DNA of 64,000 nucleotides from Nostoc sp. FACHB-892 (GCF_014698795.1 NZ_JACJTR010000014.1:122745-186744), one strand, 5' to 3'. Positions 1 to 9,824 are shown, counted from the stretch's first letter. Notes: generated by a model from the letters alone, not told the origin. Numbers and translations: made by a program.

Positions 1-187
1 TTAAACGGCGCTCAATACCCATTCTCAGGGTCATTGCAGAACTGGGGCAAGAACCACACGCACCTTGCAGGCGGAGTTTTACAACAGGCCCATCGAGTTC
101 TACCAGTTCCACATTGCCGCCATCAGACATGAGATAAGGGCGCATTTCATCTAAGACTGTTTCAACGTTGTCAATTGTGAGTTCCAT
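1..187 (-). CDS. nfu: NifU-like C-terminal-domain Fe-S scaffold protein (partial, runs off left edge)
   Basis: Sixty-two codons are readable from an ATG at 187 down to base 1; the stop lies outside the window. The protein opens MELTIDNVETVLDEMRPYL and then carries the GGNVELVELDG stretch and a CGSC motif, the paired cysteines that hold a transient Fe-S cluster in Nfu/NifU C-terminal domains. The family in cyanobacteria is about 75-80 residues, so roughly 15 residues are missing. Its role is scaffold or carrier in Fe-S cluster assembly. A cysteine desulfurase that could supply sulfur lies near 13.2-14.4 kb, but not in the same operon. Confidence 0.9.
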   Translation of the reverse strand, partial: MELTIDNVETVLDEMRPYLMSDGGNVELVELDGPVVKLRLQGACGSCPSSAMTLRMGIERRL

Positions 188-810
188 AGTTTTAGACCTG
201 CTAAGTTAATGATGGGCATGGGGCATTGGGCATGGGGCATTGGGCATGGGGCATGGGGCATTGAATAATAATGATCTCTGTGCCCTATGCGCGGTTACTC
301 ATTAACCATTATCCAAAATTTTGTTTTTCAGCTTTGTTAAATCGATCCTAAATCTAATTGCCGCTAGATTGTCAGGTGTCAGTTATTAACGACTTTTGAC
401 TAAACCAGTGCTGATTTTAGCAACTTGATATTAGATTAGCTGAACAATTTCTTGTGCAAGCCCTCCTACTCTACTTTAGCGGTTAAAGTCTTGAAGAAAA
501 CGTCAGGAGATGAGGACAAGGAAAGTTTTTTCCCAATATCCCATCCCATACTTCTCTACCAGAGGCTGCGCCCTAAGCGCAGCTATGCCGCAGCCTTTAC
601 GGCAACGTTTTATAGTGAGCTTGCCGAACTGCTCAGTACAAGTGCCCAATATGGTTAGTGAACTACTCCACCCTGCCTTCGGCTGAAAGTTGGGCTTCTC
701 TACTCAAAGGCGAATGCCGCAGTTAAATAATTATTTCAAAAAAAATTAAAGTTTAAAACTCAAAACTTAGCAATGGTAATCATCCAAATAACTAATGACC
801 AATGACCAAC
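188..810. other. Intergenic stretch between nfu and the histidine kinase
   Basis: Besides the tandem repeat at 213-263, this holds GC-rich dispersed-repeat fragments around 555-605 (GCTGCGCC, AAGCGCAGC, TATGCCGCAGCC) and 670-725. A 68-codon open frame at 452-658 has no ATG start and runs through the repeat, so I do not call it a gene. Confidence 0.6.
213..263. repeat. Short tandem repeat (GGGCATGGGGCATT type)
   Basis: A GGGCAT unit is repeated head to tail with T or G spacers just upstream of the nfu start. Related GGGCATTGG tracts occur near 28991-29008. Such short tandem runs are common in Nostoc intergenic DNA. No function is visible. Confidence 0.8.
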
Positions 811-2604
811 TCAGCACTGGTTCAACGCCTCGCTATCGCTAACAGCACTGTTTGTTGAGTCGCTATCACTAGATAAAACCATGACTGGTTGTTGATATAG
901 TGGTACGGTGAATGTGACTGTTGAGCCAAGTCCTTCGCCCAGACTGTAAAAATGTACCTCGCCGCCCATTGCCTCCACTAGCTTCTGCGATATTGCCAGT
1001 CCTAAACCTGTACCGCCGTAATGGCGAGTGCGGGAGCCATCCACCTGAGAGAATAATTGAAACAGTTTATCTTGTTTGTCTAAGGAAACACCAATGCCAG
1101 TGTCGGCCACACGTACTCTCACCATACCAGGAAATTCCTGACCTTGAAAGTTCGGCTTCGCTTTTTTGAGTACTAAATCGGCGCTGACGGTAACACCGCC
1201 CTCATGGGTAAATTTGATGGCGTTACCTACCAAATTGAGCATAACTTGTAGCAACCGTTGGTAGTTGCTTTGGACAATGATTTCATCGGAGGTAGCAGGC
1301 ATCTGCATCTGGAAGCTGAGGTTTCTCATTTCTGCTTGGGGACGCATGAAATTTTCTACATCAGTGAATAGCTCATCTAGCTTGACTGGAGCGTAAGTTA
1401 GCTCCATTTTGCCAGCTTCGATTTTAGCAATGTCCAAAATGTCGTTGATAATATTCAGCAAATGTATCGATAAGTGGTGAGCTTCTGCCAAAAATTGGTT
1501 TTGTTCTTCTGTATCATCTGCCATTCCTTCCAAAATCAGCTTCAAGAAGCCAATCATGCCGTTGAGGGGGGTACGAATTTCATGAGATACATTAGCCAGA
1601 AACTCGCTTTTGAGGCGGGAAGCTTCTTCGGCTTTTTGACGCGCCGCTTCTAATTCTTTATATAAAGTAGCATGAGCGATCGCAGTTCCCAATTGATCTG
1701 CTGCTTCTTTTGCTAGTTCTAATTCTGCTTCTGATAATGTGTAGCATTCATCTTGCCAACTCAAGGCAATCAATCCATTAGCCTGGTCTTGATAGCAAGT
1801 TGCAATCACCAAAGTTCTCTGCCGCCCAGACCCTGCGTATCCAGGCACTTCCATTACAACTGGTTCTAAGGCTGTCAAAGCCTGACTAAAGGCAGGCTCA
1901 GAAGTTATATCTATTTTTGAGCCAAGCATTGATTTGAGTTCTGGCTGGCAATACTCAGCCTTCACCTCCACTTTTGAGCTAGAGGGCTGATAAGGACAAA
2001 TAATACAGCGCTCTAGCCGCAGTGCTTTCCCCAAACTATCAACTGTTTGCTGCCAAATAATATCTAAATCCAACGTCCGGCGGATATTTCTGGTAATGCG
2101 ATTTACCAGTTTTTGGTGTTGCTGCGATCGTATTGCCAACTCTATTTGTGTGGGCGTTTTTGATGCCACGGGCACTTGTTTTTTGTTGAGTGTCGCTTGC
2201 ACTAACCGTCCCATCACTAAAACTGTGGTGGCAGTTGTTCCCAAACTTGGCATAATCGGACTAATCACCAAGTCCAACTCAAATAATTCCTGGTGGTAAC
2301 TAAACCAACACTGAAACCTTTCTGGCACCAAACTTTTCAAAATTCGGTGCAATCGTTCCAAATAAGTAACCTTATCCACCGGGACAAAGGCTTGAGTCTG
2401 GTTCAGTTCCTCAACTACTTTTTCAGTATTTAACCCCAACAGTTCGCTGTACTGCCAACAAAATGTCAGATAGCGCCCTGCCTCATCTTGCGTATACACC
2501 AACTCGGCTCCTAGAGTTGGTAATGAGCCATCAGTCTTACTAGTAATAGATTCCAGATTTTGGGAAAATACATTTGACAATTGGGAATTAGCAGTAATAG
2601 TCAT
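811..2604 (-). CDS. Sensor histidine kinase with GAF domain, no receiver
   Basis: A 597-residue protein starting at ATG 2604. The N-terminal ~140 residues look like a PAS-like sensing region. Residues ~165-315 read as a GAF domain, followed by a coiled linker. The H-box SHEIRTPLNGMIGF puts the phospho-accepting His at 341. The ATPase boxes follow: LNLVGNAIKFT (N box), VADTGIG (G1) and GGTGLGLAIS (G2). There are no membrane segments, so it should be soluble. There is no receiver domain and no response regulator next door, which makes it an orphan kinase whose partner cannot be named. The signal is unknown; GAF domains often bind small molecules or tetrapyrroles, but no chromophore-binding Cys motif is obvious. 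Confidence 0.9.
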   Translation of the reverse strand: MTITANSQLSNVFSQNLESITSKTDGSLPTLGAELVYTQDEAGRYLTFCWQYSELLGLNTEKVVEELNQTQAFVPVDKVTYLERLHRILKSLVPERFQCWFSYHQELFELDLVISPIMPSLGTTATTVLVMGRLVQATLNKKQVPVASKTPTQIELAIRSQQHQKLVNRITRNIRRTLDLDIIWQQTVDSLGKALRLERCIICPYQPSSSKVEVKAEYCQPELKSMLGSKIDITSEPAFSQALTALEPVVMEVPGYAGSGRQRTLVIATCYQDQANGLIALSWQDECYTLSEAELELAKEAADQLGTAIAHATLYKELEAARQKAEEASRLKSEFLANVSHEIRTPLNGMIGFLKLILEGMADDTEEQNQFLAEAHHLSIHLLNIINDILDIAKIEAGKMELTYAPVKLDELFTDVENFMRPQAEMRNLSFQMQMPATSDEIIVQSNYQRLLQVMLNLVGNAIKFTHEGGVTVSADLVLKKAKPNFQGQEFPGMVRVRVADTGIGVSLDKQDKLFQLFSQVDGSRTRHYGGTGLGLAISQKLVEAMGGEVHFYSLGEGLGSTVTFTVPLYQQPVMVLSSDSDSTNSAVSDSEALNQC

Positions 2605-2777
2605 TAATTGAGTTGGATAGACAAAGGGTATCCGACCGTAATTTTACTAAAGCTGCTCAAATTTTCGCATAAATTTTTACAGCTTTTTCGTGTTTTTATT
2701 GGGTATTTATTGGTGTTTTGAAATCCAGATTGACAAACTTTACTTTTTTAAATTGCATTGACAGTTGATTAATAGTG

Positions 2778-3014
2778 TTAATCATTCCATTCACCCCGAG
2801 GAGGAACAGGGGTACGCACAGGGGTACGCGTCAGTTCGTCATCTCTGAGGATTTCACCCCGCAACCACTGACGAATCGCCACCTCAATCACTTTACTTGG
2901 GTCATTGGTGAGATGCTGAATTTGCTCTAGTAGCTCGGAGTCCAGGCGGACAGCAATTTCTACCTTATCGGCTCGTGTGTTTTCCGCTTCGGTAGTTTTC
3001 TCTTGCATATTCAT
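2778..3014 (-). CDS. Small ribbon-helix-helix (CopG/Arc-like) protein
   Basis: Seventy-eight residues from ATG 3014. Residues ~18-53 (VEIAVRLDSELLEQIQHL, then VIEVAIRQWLRGEI) match the strand-helix-helix pattern of RHH DNA-binding proteins. The basic, proline-rich tail (RTPVRTPVPPRG) is likely disordered. It sits 170 bases downstream of the histidine kinase on the same strand, with no toxin-like partner next to it. A transcription factor or an orphan antitoxin are both possible. Family assignment is by pattern only, and the target is unknown. Confidence 0.6.
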   Translation of the reverse strand: MNMQEKTTEAENTRADKVEIAVRLDSELLEQIQHLTNDPSKVIEVAIRQWLRGEILRDDELTRTPVRTPVPPRGEWND

Positions 3015-3573
3015 AGGTTTGATATACTCTGAATTGGTTTTGTCTAAAGCTTTGTAAAGTAGTTATATTCATAAATTTGGGCTAATTCACTGAAAAATCT
3101 TCAAGAGGACAATTACATAGTTCCCCGAAATAGCACCAAAGTAACAGCTTTAAGTTTCAAATCGCATTTTTCATATAACTGACTAGACAATGGCTTTAGA
3201 AATTTTGTCGACAAATTAGTGATTAGAGGTAATTACGGGTAGTAATTGCCCACCATCACTACATGATCCCTACATGTACTTATTTACATTTATTGTACGC
3301 TCCTAGCTGATGAATACTAGCAGCGACAAATAGACTTTCATAATATTCTTAAAAATCCACCTGTTTAGATCGAAGTTCAAGATGGGGTGAAGAGGGCAGG
3401 GGGCAGGAAGCAGGGGAAGAATAATAACTCCTAACTTTTAACTTCTAACTCTTAACTCCCCACTCCCTACTCGCCACTCCCCATTAAAAGCAGCGTCTTG
3501 GCTAAGAAAGCATTAAAATACATTAAGTAAATTGCTCTTTTAACTTTGGTTGCTGCTAAGGCAAAGATAGTAT
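3015..3573. other. Intergenic stretch before lepA with AACTCCTAACTTTTAAC-type tract
   Basis: At 3426-3486 there is a pyrimidine-rich run of TAACTTTTAACTTCTAACTC and CCACTCCC units, the same kind as the long array between cmpB and cmpC (41881-42080) and at 37688-37715. The rest is AT-rich with no coding signal. Confidence 0.6.
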
Positions 3574-5385
3574 ATGACTGACGTTCCCGCAGTTCGCATT
3601 CGCAATTTTTGTATTATTGCTCACATCGACCACGGGAAATCAACCCTCGCCGATCGCTTGCTACAAGCTACTGGCACTGTTGAAGACCGACAGATGAAGG
3701 AACAGTTCCTCGACAATATGGATTTGGAACGGGAGCGCGGCATTACAATTAAGCTGCAAGCTGCCCGGATGAACTACACAGCTAAGGATGGTCAGCAATA
3801 TGTGTTGAACCTCATTGATACCCCTGGACACGTGGATTTCTCTTATGAAGTCTCCCGTTCTCTTGTTGCTTGTGAAGGAGCGCTATTGGTAGTAGATGCG
3901 TCCCAAGGTGTGGAGGCGCAAACTTTGGCGAATGTATATTTAGCCCTAGAGAATAATTTGGAAATTATCCCGGTTTTGAATAAAATCGATTTGCCTGGGG
4001 CAGAACCAGAACGGGTAATTGGCGAGATTGAAGAAATTATCGGTCTAGATTGCAGTGGTGCGATTTTGGCTTCTGCTAAAGAAGGAATTGGTATTGATGA
4101 GATTTTAGAAGCAGTGGTTGAGCGGATACCGCCACCGCCAAATACCATAAATGAACGCTTACGAGCGTTAATATTTGATAGCTATTACGACAGTTACCGG
4201 GGGGTAATTGTGTATTTCCGGGTGATGGATGGCACCGTGAAAAAAGGCGATCGCATCCATTTAATGGCATCTGGTAAAGAATTTGAAATTGATGAGTTAG
4301 GCGTTCTTTCTCCGACTCAAAAGCAAGTTGAAGAACTCCACGCTGGCGAAGTAGGCTATTTGGGAGCAGCAATTAAAGCTGTAGCTGATGCACGAGTAGG
4401 AGACACAATTACCCTAAGTAAGGCGAAAGCAGAGGCACCCTTACCAGGCTACGCAGAAGCGAACCCGATGGTTTTTTGCGGGATGTTCCCCATTGATGCT
4501 GACCAATTTGAAGATTTGCGCGAAGCCTTAGAAAAGCTCGAACTCAACGACGCAGCGCTGCACTACGAACCAGAAACTTCTAGCGCGATGGGGTTTGGTT
4601 TCCGTTGCGGGTTTTTGGGCTTGCTGCACATGGAAATTGTTCAAGAACGTTTAGAGCGAGAATATAACTTAGATTTAATCATTACAGCACCCTCGGTGGT
4701 TTATAAGGTGATTACCGTCAAGGGTGAGGAACTGTACATCGATAATCCTAGCCGCTTACCTTCTCCCAACGATCGCGAAAAAATTGAAGAACCCTACGTC
4801 CAAGTAGAGATGATTACGCCGGAAACTTATGTCGGCAGTTTGATGGAGTTGTCACAAAATCGCCGTGGCATCTTCAAAGATATGAAATATCTCGCCCAAG
4901 GACGAACCACACTTACTTACGAACTTCCCTTGGCGGAAGTTGTGACTGACTTTTTCGATCAGATGAAGTCGCGATCGCGCGGTTACGCTAGTATGGAATA
5001 TCACCTCATCGGCTACCGTGAAAATCCTTTGGTGAAGCTGGATATTATGATTAACGGCGATCCTGTGGATTCCTTGGCGATGATTGTACATCGAGATAAA
5101 GCTTACAACGTTGGGCGGGCAATGGCGGAAAAACTCAAGGAACTAATTCCCCGCCATCAATTTAAAGTGCCAATTCAGGCATCTATTGGCAGTAAAGTTA
5201 TCGCTAGCGAACACATCCCCGCCTTACGGAAAGATGTGCTAGCCAAGTGTTACGGCGGTGACATCAGCCGCAAGAAGAAACTTTTACAGAAGCAAGCAAA
5301 AGGTAAAAAGCGGATGAAATCTGTAGGTACAGTGGATGTACCCCAGGAAGCCTTTATGGCAGTACTGCGCTTGGATCAAAGCTAA
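3574..5385 (+). CDS. lepA: Elongation factor 4 (back-translocating GTPase)
   Basis: A 603-residue protein, the usual LepA length. The translational-GTPase G1 motif AHIDHGKST is at residues 16-24, followed by ERGITIK (switch I), DTPGHVDF and NKIDLPGA. LepA hallmarks follow in order: the EGIGIDEILEAVVERIPPP junction, GFRCGFLGLLHMEI, and the LepA-only C-terminal domain ending KQAKGKKRMKSVG. It acts on stalled ribosomes, catalysing back-translocation. The ATG at 3574 gives the standard MTDVPAVRIRNFCIIAHIDH start; no strong ribosome-binding site precedes it. It is monocistronic here. No terminator was found directly after the stop. Confidence 0.98.
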   Translation: MTDVPAVRIRNFCIIAHIDHGKSTLADRLLQATGTVEDRQMKEQFLDNMDLERERGITIKLQAARMNYTAKDGQQYVLNLIDTPGHVDFSYEVSRSLVACEGALLVVDASQGVEAQTLANVYLALENNLEIIPVLNKIDLPGAEPERVIGEIEEIIGLDCSGAILASAKEGIGIDEILEAVVERIPPPPNTINERLRALIFDSYYDSYRGVIVYFRVMDGTVKKGDRIHLMASGKEFEIDELGVLSPTQKQVEELHAGEVGYLGAAIKAVADARVGDTITLSKAKAEAPLPGYAEANPMVFCGMFPIDADQFEDLREALEKLELNDAALHYEPETSSAMGFGFRCGFLGLLHMEIVQERLEREYNLDLIITAPSVVYKVITVKGEELYIDNPSRLPSPNDREKIEEPYVQVEMITPETYVGSLMELSQNRRGIFKDMKYLAQGRTTLTYELPLAEVVTDFFDQMKSRSRGYASMEYHLIGYRENPLVKLDIMINGDPVDSLAMIVHRDKAYNVGRAMAEKLKELIPRHQFKVPIQASIGSKVIASEHIPALRKDVLAKCYGGDISRKKKLLQKQAKGKKRMKSVGTVDVPQEAFMAVLRLDQS

Positions 5386-5782
5386 CGCTTTTTCATCACT
5401 TTCTCCAGAGAAAAAAAACAATAATCTTTGCTACACAAGGCTTTCATCTTGCTTTCATCTTAAAGAAATTCTTTTGGCCATAGTGTTAGCAAATAAATCC
5501 AATTCGCAATTCGCAATGGGCAACTCTTAGAGACGCTAAAAGCGAACGCCCCGCTACGCTAACGCAATTAAACTCAGCCCGACACTAGGGGTGGGGTTTT
5601 TACCTAGCTTAAGATACAAGAATTTTTTCTCTACGAGACGCTACCGCGAACGCGCCACTTGCGGGCGAGGTTTTGAACATGAAGCTTTTTTGATAAAGCT
5701 CCAAACCCAGTTTCTGTCTCTTGTTTAAAAGTTGGCTAAAATTTTTCTTTAACCAGAGTGATGCAAGAGCGTTGATACCCGG

Positions 5783-5817
5783 AACCCCACCCCGCAATCT
5801 CTTAGGGGGGTGGGGTT
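5783..5817. repeat. GC-rich inverted repeat AACCCCACCCC / GGGGTGGGGTT
   Basis: Perfect 11-bp arms at 5783-5793 and 5807-5817 enclose 13 bases; ATTTTATT follows. The same CCCCACCCC/GGGGTGGGG ends bound the larger repeat at 45522-45591, and a half copy lies at 5589-5599, so this is a mobile-repeat family rather than a gene-specific terminator. It is ~400 bases past lepA. Confidence 0.7.
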
Positions 5818-5973
5818 ATTTTATTATGATTTAATTTCCGTTAATTTTAATGATAAAGTCTGTCAACAGCAGCCTCAAGTTGAGAAGTTTCAGCCTTGGG
5901 CATTCCCCATGCTCAATCTAGTGTGTGCGATCGCGTTATACCATTTCACGTTAATAATGATACAAATACGCTG

Positions 5974-6002
5974 GTAGGGGCATAGCATTGCTATGCCCCT
6001 AC
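5974..6002. repeat. Perfect palindrome with GGGGCATAGCA arms
   Basis: Fourteen-base arms (GTAGGGGCATAGCA and its exact complement) flank a single T. About 18 bases to the left is GATACAAATACG. The palindrome at 39077-39110 is preceded by the close relative GATACAAATGCG, which ties the two into one family. Confidence 0.85.
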
Positions 6003-6036
6003 GAAAAATCTATATGTATCAGGATTTTTGTGAATT

Positions 6037-6164
6037 GGTATTACTGTCAGTCTAGGCGTTGTCAGCATTGTGCTAAATTCCGAAGTTTCGCCGAAGATTT
6101 GATTAATGGTGCAGACAAAGCACTTTATATGGCCAAACAGCAAGGGCACTTCAGGCACTTTTGA
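6037..6164 (+). pseudogene. Remnant of a GGDEF (diguanylate cyclase) C-terminus
   Basis: Reading from GGT at 6037 gives ITVSLGVVSIV; after one frameshift near 6090 the other frame gives EDLINGADKALYMAKQQG and then a TGA stop at 6162. This is the characteristic last ~40 residues of GGDEF domains (SLGVA, then ADKALYQAKQQGRN). The GG(D/E)EF active loop and the rest of the gene are absent. The stop overlaps a GATCCCCC repeat, which may have arrived with the break. It cannot encode an active enzyme. Confidence 0.75.
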
Positions 6165-6203
6165 TCCCCCCTACTGCCTTAAAAAGGGGGATTTAGGGGG
6201 ATC
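6163..6203. repeat. GATCCCCC-AAAAAGGGGGATTTAGGGGGATC dispersed repeat
   Basis: An imperfect inverted repeat bounded by GATCCCCCC and GGGGGATC. A longer relative is at 20277-20340. It directly abuts the GGDEF remnant. Confidence 0.75.
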
Positions 6204-6524
6204 TAAAATTTTTGATACCGACAAGAGAACTTTTCAAAAATCCTCTAATTACAAATTACACTTTGCTTCCTATCGCTAGTACAGCACGGTGGAAATGAAC
6301 AGGCCATTAAAAATGGTCAAAAAAACCGAAAGTACAAGTCTTTTGACTTTTGACTTCCGTGTAGCAGTACTAGCCCCCAGTTCATAACCTTTGATAAGCT
6401 TTAACAAAATAACTGTTAAAAAATCTCAAAATTTTAGTAAACATACTTACTGCATTTGCCACCCTTGTATTTTTAGGTAAATGTAGTTTTTTAGATATTA
6501 GTAAAGTGTGGGAGAGTCTAGCAG

Positions 6525-7712
6525 ATGAAGATACTGGTACTGAGTTGGGAGTTTCCACCAAGAATTGTTGGAGGAATTGCGCGGCATGTAGCGGAATTGT
6601 ACCCGGAATTGGTCAAGCTAGGACATGAAGTCCACCTGATTACAGCAGAGTTTGGCCAAGCGTCAATGTATGAGGTGGTTGAGGGAGTAAAAGTACATCG
6701 GGTACCAGTGGGACATAGTAATGACTTCTTCCACTGGATAGTTAATCTCAACTTGAGTATGGGACATCACGGTGGTAAGTTGATTTTAGAGGAAGGGCCT
6801 TTTGATTTAATTCATGCCCATGATTGGTTAGTAGGAGATGCTGCGATCGCTCTCAAACATAATCTGAAAATACCATTAATTGCCACAATTCACGCTACAG
6901 AATACGGACGCTACAACGGTATTCACACAGAAGTCCAAGGCTATATTAATGGTAAAGAAAACTTGTTGGCTTTCAACGCTTGGCGGATTATCGTTTGTAG
7001 CGACTATATGCGCCAAGAAGTAGAACGAGTGCTACAAAGTCCTTGGGACAAAATCGATGTCATTTATAACGGTATCCGAGCCGAAAAGAAACAGCATCAC
7101 ATAGATTTTCATGCTCTGGATTTTCGCCGTCAATTTGCCACAGACGATGAGAAAATCGTTTATTACCTCGGTCGCATGACCTACGAAAAAGGTGTACCTA
7201 TATTACTTAATGCCGCACCCAAGATTCTTTCCCAAATGGGAGGTAACGTTAAATTTGTGATCGTTGGTGGCGGCAATACTGACCATCTCAAGCGGCAAGC
7301 CTGGGATTTAGGAATTTGGCATCATTGCTATTTTACAGGTTTTCTCTCCGATGAATACTTAGATAAATTCCAAACTGTCGCTGATTGTGCCGTTTTTCCC
7401 AGCCTTTACGAACCATTTGGAATTGTGGCTTTAGAAAGCTTCGCTTCGCGTGTTCCTGTAGTGGTTTCCGATACTGGTGGTTTTCCAGAAGTGGTTCAAC
7501 ATACCAAAACAGGCATTGTGACTTGGGTGAACAATCCCGATTCTTTAGCTTGGGGAATTTTGGAGGTTTTGAAAAATCCAGGATATCGGCAATGGCTGGT
7601 GGATAACGCTTATGAGGATTTAGAGCGACGCTTTAGCTGGCCGAAATTAGCCAAGCAAACTGAAGAAGTATATCAGCGAGTTATACAAGAGCGATCGCAA
7701 ATTGCCTGGTAA
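6525..7712 (+). CDS. Family 4 glycosyltransferase (glycogen-synthase-like fold)
   Basis: A 395-residue protein from ATG 6525 with GGGAG about 10 bases upstream. The N-terminal domain starts MKILVLSWEFPPRIVGGIA, with the Gly-rich loop that binds the donor phosphate. The C-terminal domain has VYYLGRMTYEKGV and the GT4 signature EPFGIVALESFASRVPVVVSDTGG, including the conserved Glu residues of the E-x7-E motif. It transfers a sugar from a nucleotide donor; donor and acceptor cannot be told from sequence. The next gene, 207 bases downstream on the same strand, is a GH13 enzyme, so an alpha-glucan or glucoside role is a reasonable inference. Confidence 0.9.
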   Translation: MKILVLSWEFPPRIVGGIARHVAELYPELVKLGHEVHLITAEFGQASMYEVVEGVKVHRVPVGHSNDFFHWIVNLNLSMGHHGGKLILEEGPFDLIHAHDWLVGDAAIALKHNLKIPLIATIHATEYGRYNGIHTEVQGYINGKENLLAFNAWRIIVCSDYMRQEVERVLQSPWDKIDVIYNGIRAEKKQHHIDFHALDFRRQFATDDEKIVYYLGRMTYEKGVPILLNAAPKILSQMGGNVKFVIVGGGNTDHLKRQAWDLGIWHHCYFTGFLSDEYLDKFQTVADCAVFPSLYEPFGIVALESFASRVPVVVSDTGGFPEVVQHTKTGIVTWVNNPDSLAWGILEVLKNPGYRQWLVDNAYEDLERRFSWPKLAKQTEEVYQRVIQERSQIAW

Positions 7713-7918
7713 GACATATCCCCGACTCATTTAAAAAGTTGGGGAGATAAAATTTTATTTGAATTAGCATAAATCCTGAATTAACCTTTGATAAATCTAT
7801 AGCGGGTACTGCTTCTATTTCTGGAGAAGTGCAAATTTAATCTGGTTTTGGATATCATTTTTTGAATTCCAGAATTAGTAACAGTAGTATAAAAGCAAAT
7901 CCATTCAAGGATAACTAT

Positions 7919-9766
7919 ATGAAACTGCTTCCTTTAGATAAACTAGGAGCTAGAGAAACCAACGGTATTGTTGATTTTGGACTCTTTCTACCTTGGGTTT
8001 CTCATAATGATGGAAATCGGCTAAAGATTAAAATCATCCACGAAAAAGACCAATTTTTACAAGATATTCAGCCCCTAGAATTTGAACTAAAGTATTCCAT
8101 TGACCCAGAATATGGTGATTATTGGTCAACTCAGGTAAATATCAAGACTGAACCAAAACCCACTGCTAAATCTGCATGGGGAGAACCAGGTAGATATGTT
8201 TATCGCTATTGTTTAACAAATCCCAATAAAGGAGAAATAGATTGGATTATTGACCCTTTTGCTAGAGAATTTGGTGTAGGTAAATTATCCGCCTTCACAC
8301 TCGGCTATCAACAATATGAGTGGAGCCAGAAGGAAAAAACCTGGAAAACTCCAAACTTAAAAGATATTGTTCTGTACGAATTAATGATTGATGAATTCGG
8401 CGGTACTATTGACGGAACAATTGAAAAACTCGCCTATTTAGAAGATTTGGGAGTTAACTGTCTGGAAATTATGCCGCTTTCTAATGTGGCATTAACAGTA
8501 GATTGGGGATTTTTACCACTTGGCTACTTTGGTGTAGATGAGCGATTTGGTAAAAGGAAAGATTTACAAAAGTTGATTGATACGGCACATCAACACAATA
8601 TTGCTGTAATTGTTGATGCCGTTTATGGTCACACTGGAGATGATTTTCCATACTCTTATGTTTACAAAAAGCTAGGGTATCGTGAAAATCCTTTTATGGG
8701 GACATTTGCTAAAGATTATTTTGGCGAAAGTACAGACTATAATCGCAAGTTTACTCAAGACTTTTTCTATACAGTTAATTATCACTGGTTAGATGTTTAT
8801 CATGTTGATGGCTTTCGCTATGACTGTGTACCAAATTACTGGGATGGTGGTACAGGAGTAGGCTACGCCAACCTAATTTTTAACACTTACAAAACAGTCA
8901 AAGAAAAGAAAGATGCTGGCGAGTATTGGCAGAGATTCTTTAACAATGAAACAATCAATTTGATTCAGTGTGCTGAACAACTAGAAGGGCCAAAGGAGAT
9001 TCTCGAACAAACTTATACTAACTCTACCTGGCAAAATGAGACTTTGGGTGCAGCTAAAAGTGTAGCTTCTGGAAATAAAGGTGATTTAGCTAACCTTGGC
9101 TTTAAACTTGGTCTAGATGGGTATCCCTCAGAAATTACAAACAATGGGGACAAAATCGCCAAGACGGCGCTGCAATATATAGAAAATCATGATCACTCGC
9201 GTTTTGTCTGTAATTTTGGTGCGATCGCTCGCGATAATGATTTATTACAAGAAGGTAATCGCAACTTGTGGTATAAGGTTCAACCTTACCTGATTGGGTT
9301 TTTCACTGGTAAAGGGATTCCGCTACTGTGGCAAGGTCAGGAATTGGGAGAAAATTATTTTCTTCCAGAACAAGGTTTTGGCAGAGTGATGTTGATTCGA
9401 CCTGTACGATGGGATTATTTTTACGATCCTATTGGTAAGAGCGTACTTGCCTTAGTACGGAAGCTGATTAAACTGCGTCGTCAGCAATCGCAGTTTACGG
9501 AAGGCGAACATTTCTTTTACAACGATTATGACCGCTATCATTCTAAAAATGTGCTGCTATTCTCGCGCAAACATGGTAACAAGTTTAGCCTAGTAGCACT
9601 TAACTTTAGCGATCGCGATCAGAGTGTACCCTTCTGGTTCCCAATTGCTGGCAATTATCAGGAAGAACTAAATGGTGAAAACAATTTAATTGGCGTTCCC
9701 AGTTATTCAGAATATTGGCTAACTATTCCCAGCAACTACGGAAGGATTTGGACAACTAGCACCTAA
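7919..9766 (+). CDS. GH13 alpha-amylase-family glycosidase/transglycosidase
   Basis: I place the start at ATG 7919, preceded by AAGG eight bases away, rather than at an upstream TTG; this gives 615 residues. An N-terminal beta-sandwich of ~140 residues is followed by a (beta/alpha)8 barrel. GH13 motifs are intact: VIVDAVYGHTG (region I), VDGFRYDC with nucleophile Asp302 (region II), IQCAEQ with acid/base Glu353 (region III), and ENHDHSR with Asp425 (region IV). The N-terminal module resembles branching enzymes and maltooligosyltrehalose trehalohydrolases, so alpha-1,4/1,6-glucan remodelling or trehalose metabolism are candidates. It follows the GT4 gene. The exact reaction is unresolved. Confidence 0.88.
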   Translation: MKLLPLDKLGARETNGIVDFGLFLPWVSHNDGNRLKIKIIHEKDQFLQDIQPLEFELKYSIDPEYGDYWSTQVNIKTEPKPTAKSAWGEPGRYVYRYCLTNPNKGEIDWIIDPFAREFGVGKLSAFTLGYQQYEWSQKEKTWKTPNLKDIVLYELMIDEFGGTIDGTIEKLAYLEDLGVNCLEIMPLSNVALTVDWGFLPLGYFGVDERFGKRKDLQKLIDTAHQHNIAVIVDAVYGHTGDDFPYSYVYKKLGYRENPFMGTFAKDYFGESTDYNRKFTQDFFYTVNYHWLDVYHVDGFRYDCVPNYWDGGTGVGYANLIFNTYKTVKEKKDAGEYWQRFFNNETINLIQCAEQLEGPKEILEQTYTNSTWQNETLGAAKSVASGNKGDLANLGFKLGLDGYPSEITNNGDKIAKTALQYIENHDHSRFVCNFGAIARDNDLLQEGNRNLWYKVQPYLIGFFTGKGIPLLWQGQELGENYFLPEQGFGRVMLIRPVRWDYFYDPIGKSVLALVRKLIKLRRQQSQFTEGEHFFYNDYDRYHSKNVLLFSRKHGNKFSLVALNFSDRDQSVPFWFPIAGNYQEELNGENNLIGVPSYSEYWLTIPSNYGRIWTTST

Positions 9767-9824
9767 TCTATTTTGGATTTCATCTGGCCGAAATTATAGC
9801 GGTTATCGCTTCAAGCGATTGTAG

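Larger units (their letters stand above)
5386..6524. other. Repeat-rich intergenic region with gene remnant
   Basis: This 1.1 kb gap holds GC-rich dispersed repeats (5524-5565 and 5630-5660), a strong hairpin (5783-5817), a perfect palindrome (5974-6002), a GGDEF fragment (6037-6164) and a GATCCCCC repeat (6163-6203). A 62-codon open frame at 5609-5797 on the minus strand crosses the repeats and is not credible. Confidence 0.75.

Noticed and set aside
452..658. 68-codon open frame on the plus strand
   Set aside because: No ATG start, no ribosome-binding site, and it runs through GC-rich dispersed repeat DNA.
5609..5797. 62-codon minus-strand open frame after lepA
   Set aside because: Crosses two repeat families and has no protein-like pattern.
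5783..5817. Intrinsic terminator of lepA
   Set aside because: It is ~400 bases past the stop and belongs to a repeat family found elsewhere (45522-45591).
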